This document shows, piece after piece, positions 63,892-64,000 of a stretch of 64,000 nt of DNA; position 1 is the first letter of the stretch, and every line of letters begins with the position of its first letter. The notes below the pieces were generated by a model. That model was not told the DNA's origin. It saw nothing but the letters and a program-made list of their open reading frames with translations, and ran no database searches. This DNA comes from Lachnospiraceae bacterium (lineage in GTDB: Bacteria > Bacillota > Clostridia > Lachnospirales > Lachnospiraceae). The stretch covers positions 82,973 to 146,972 of the forward strand of contig JAFUAB010000046.1 of NCBI GenBank assembly GCA_017460885.1, read 5' to 3'. The position numbers and the translations under genes were made by a program.

Positions 63892-64000
63892 CTAAAGTGC
63901 TATTCCCAACTTCTCAAGGAACATCCGATCCCGCCCTATTACCTCAGTTGTCCACATCTTCTTGGCATACGGCGTAGTAACCTCAATCTTCTCTACCGCA
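63892..64000 (-). CDS. C-terminal end of an unknown ORF, possibly from a mobile element
   Basis: A 35-codon frame is open on the minus strand from the window edge to a TAG at 63892-63894. Its product ends in GRDRMFLEKLGIAL. It lies exactly where the paralogue's similarity stops, so it may belong to an inserted element such as a transposon. The family is not recognised from this fragment. Confidence 0.3.
   Translation of the reverse strand, partial: AVEKIEVTTPYAKKMWTTEVIGRDRMFLEKLGIAL

Overview
The window looks like chromosomal DNA of an anaerobic Gram-positive member of the Clostridia, most likely a fibre-degrading Lachnospiraceae of the Butyrivibrio type. This is an inference from the gene set: a CIRCE-controlled clpB, a PPi-dependent phosphofructokinase, cytosolic cellobiose phosphorylase, a GH32 fructosidase with an LplB/YtcP-type ABC importer, a GH115 alpha-glucuronidase beside an SGNH esterase, and many c-di-GMP and receiver-domain proteins. 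No rRNA gene, complete transposase or CRISPR array was found.

Layout. Positions 1-2860 hold the end of a cell-wall amidase gene, then small unknown ORFs and gene remnants. Positions 2887-4232 hold twelve tRNA genes: Thr, four Ser, Trp, Cys, two Arg, two Gln and Ile. Two of the tRNA-Ser genes (GCT and CGA) carry a related 54-nt structured insert inside the T-loop, supported by three compensatory base-pair changes; this is the most striking observation here. A Phd/ParE-type toxin-antitoxin pair follows, its toxin cut short by an in-frame amber codon. Next come clpB and a cyclophilin. Positions 8645-14913 are a LacI-regulated fructan/sucrose uptake and hydrolysis locus. Positions 15014-15974 encode a Phd-domain fusion protein and an unknown partner in a toxin-antitoxin-like layout. 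Cellobiose phosphorylase (minus strand) and a housekeeping run follow: RNA methyltransferase, an amidase-like membrane protein without zinc ligands, RdgB, a phosphodiesterase and an FtsL-like protein.

Positions 22895-29286 hold tRNA-Pro and a signalling block (REC-HPt, REC, hybrid histidine kinase, PAS-GGDEF-EAL). After a membrane protein and mtnA comes a glucuronoxylan block (SGNH esterase, GH115). Then an MBOAT acyltransferase and a membrane SGNH protein form a likely glycan O-acylation pair. Central carbon genes (pfp, glycogen phosphorylase), a DtxR-type regulator, a TtcA-like enzyme and two PLP sulfur-amino-acid enzymes lead to a second GGDEF-EAL protein.

Positions 49713-63865 form an accessory cluster. 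A 2654-residue protein has a C-terminal cysteine-peptidase-like domain. It is followed by a lipoprotein, a large sensor-MscS channel fusion, a GNAT protein and a second gene homologous to the N-terminus of the giant protein. That paralogue ends abruptly where unrelated, possibly mobile, DNA begins at the right edge. Together these look like an undescribed, possibly secreted or cell-surface, effector system.
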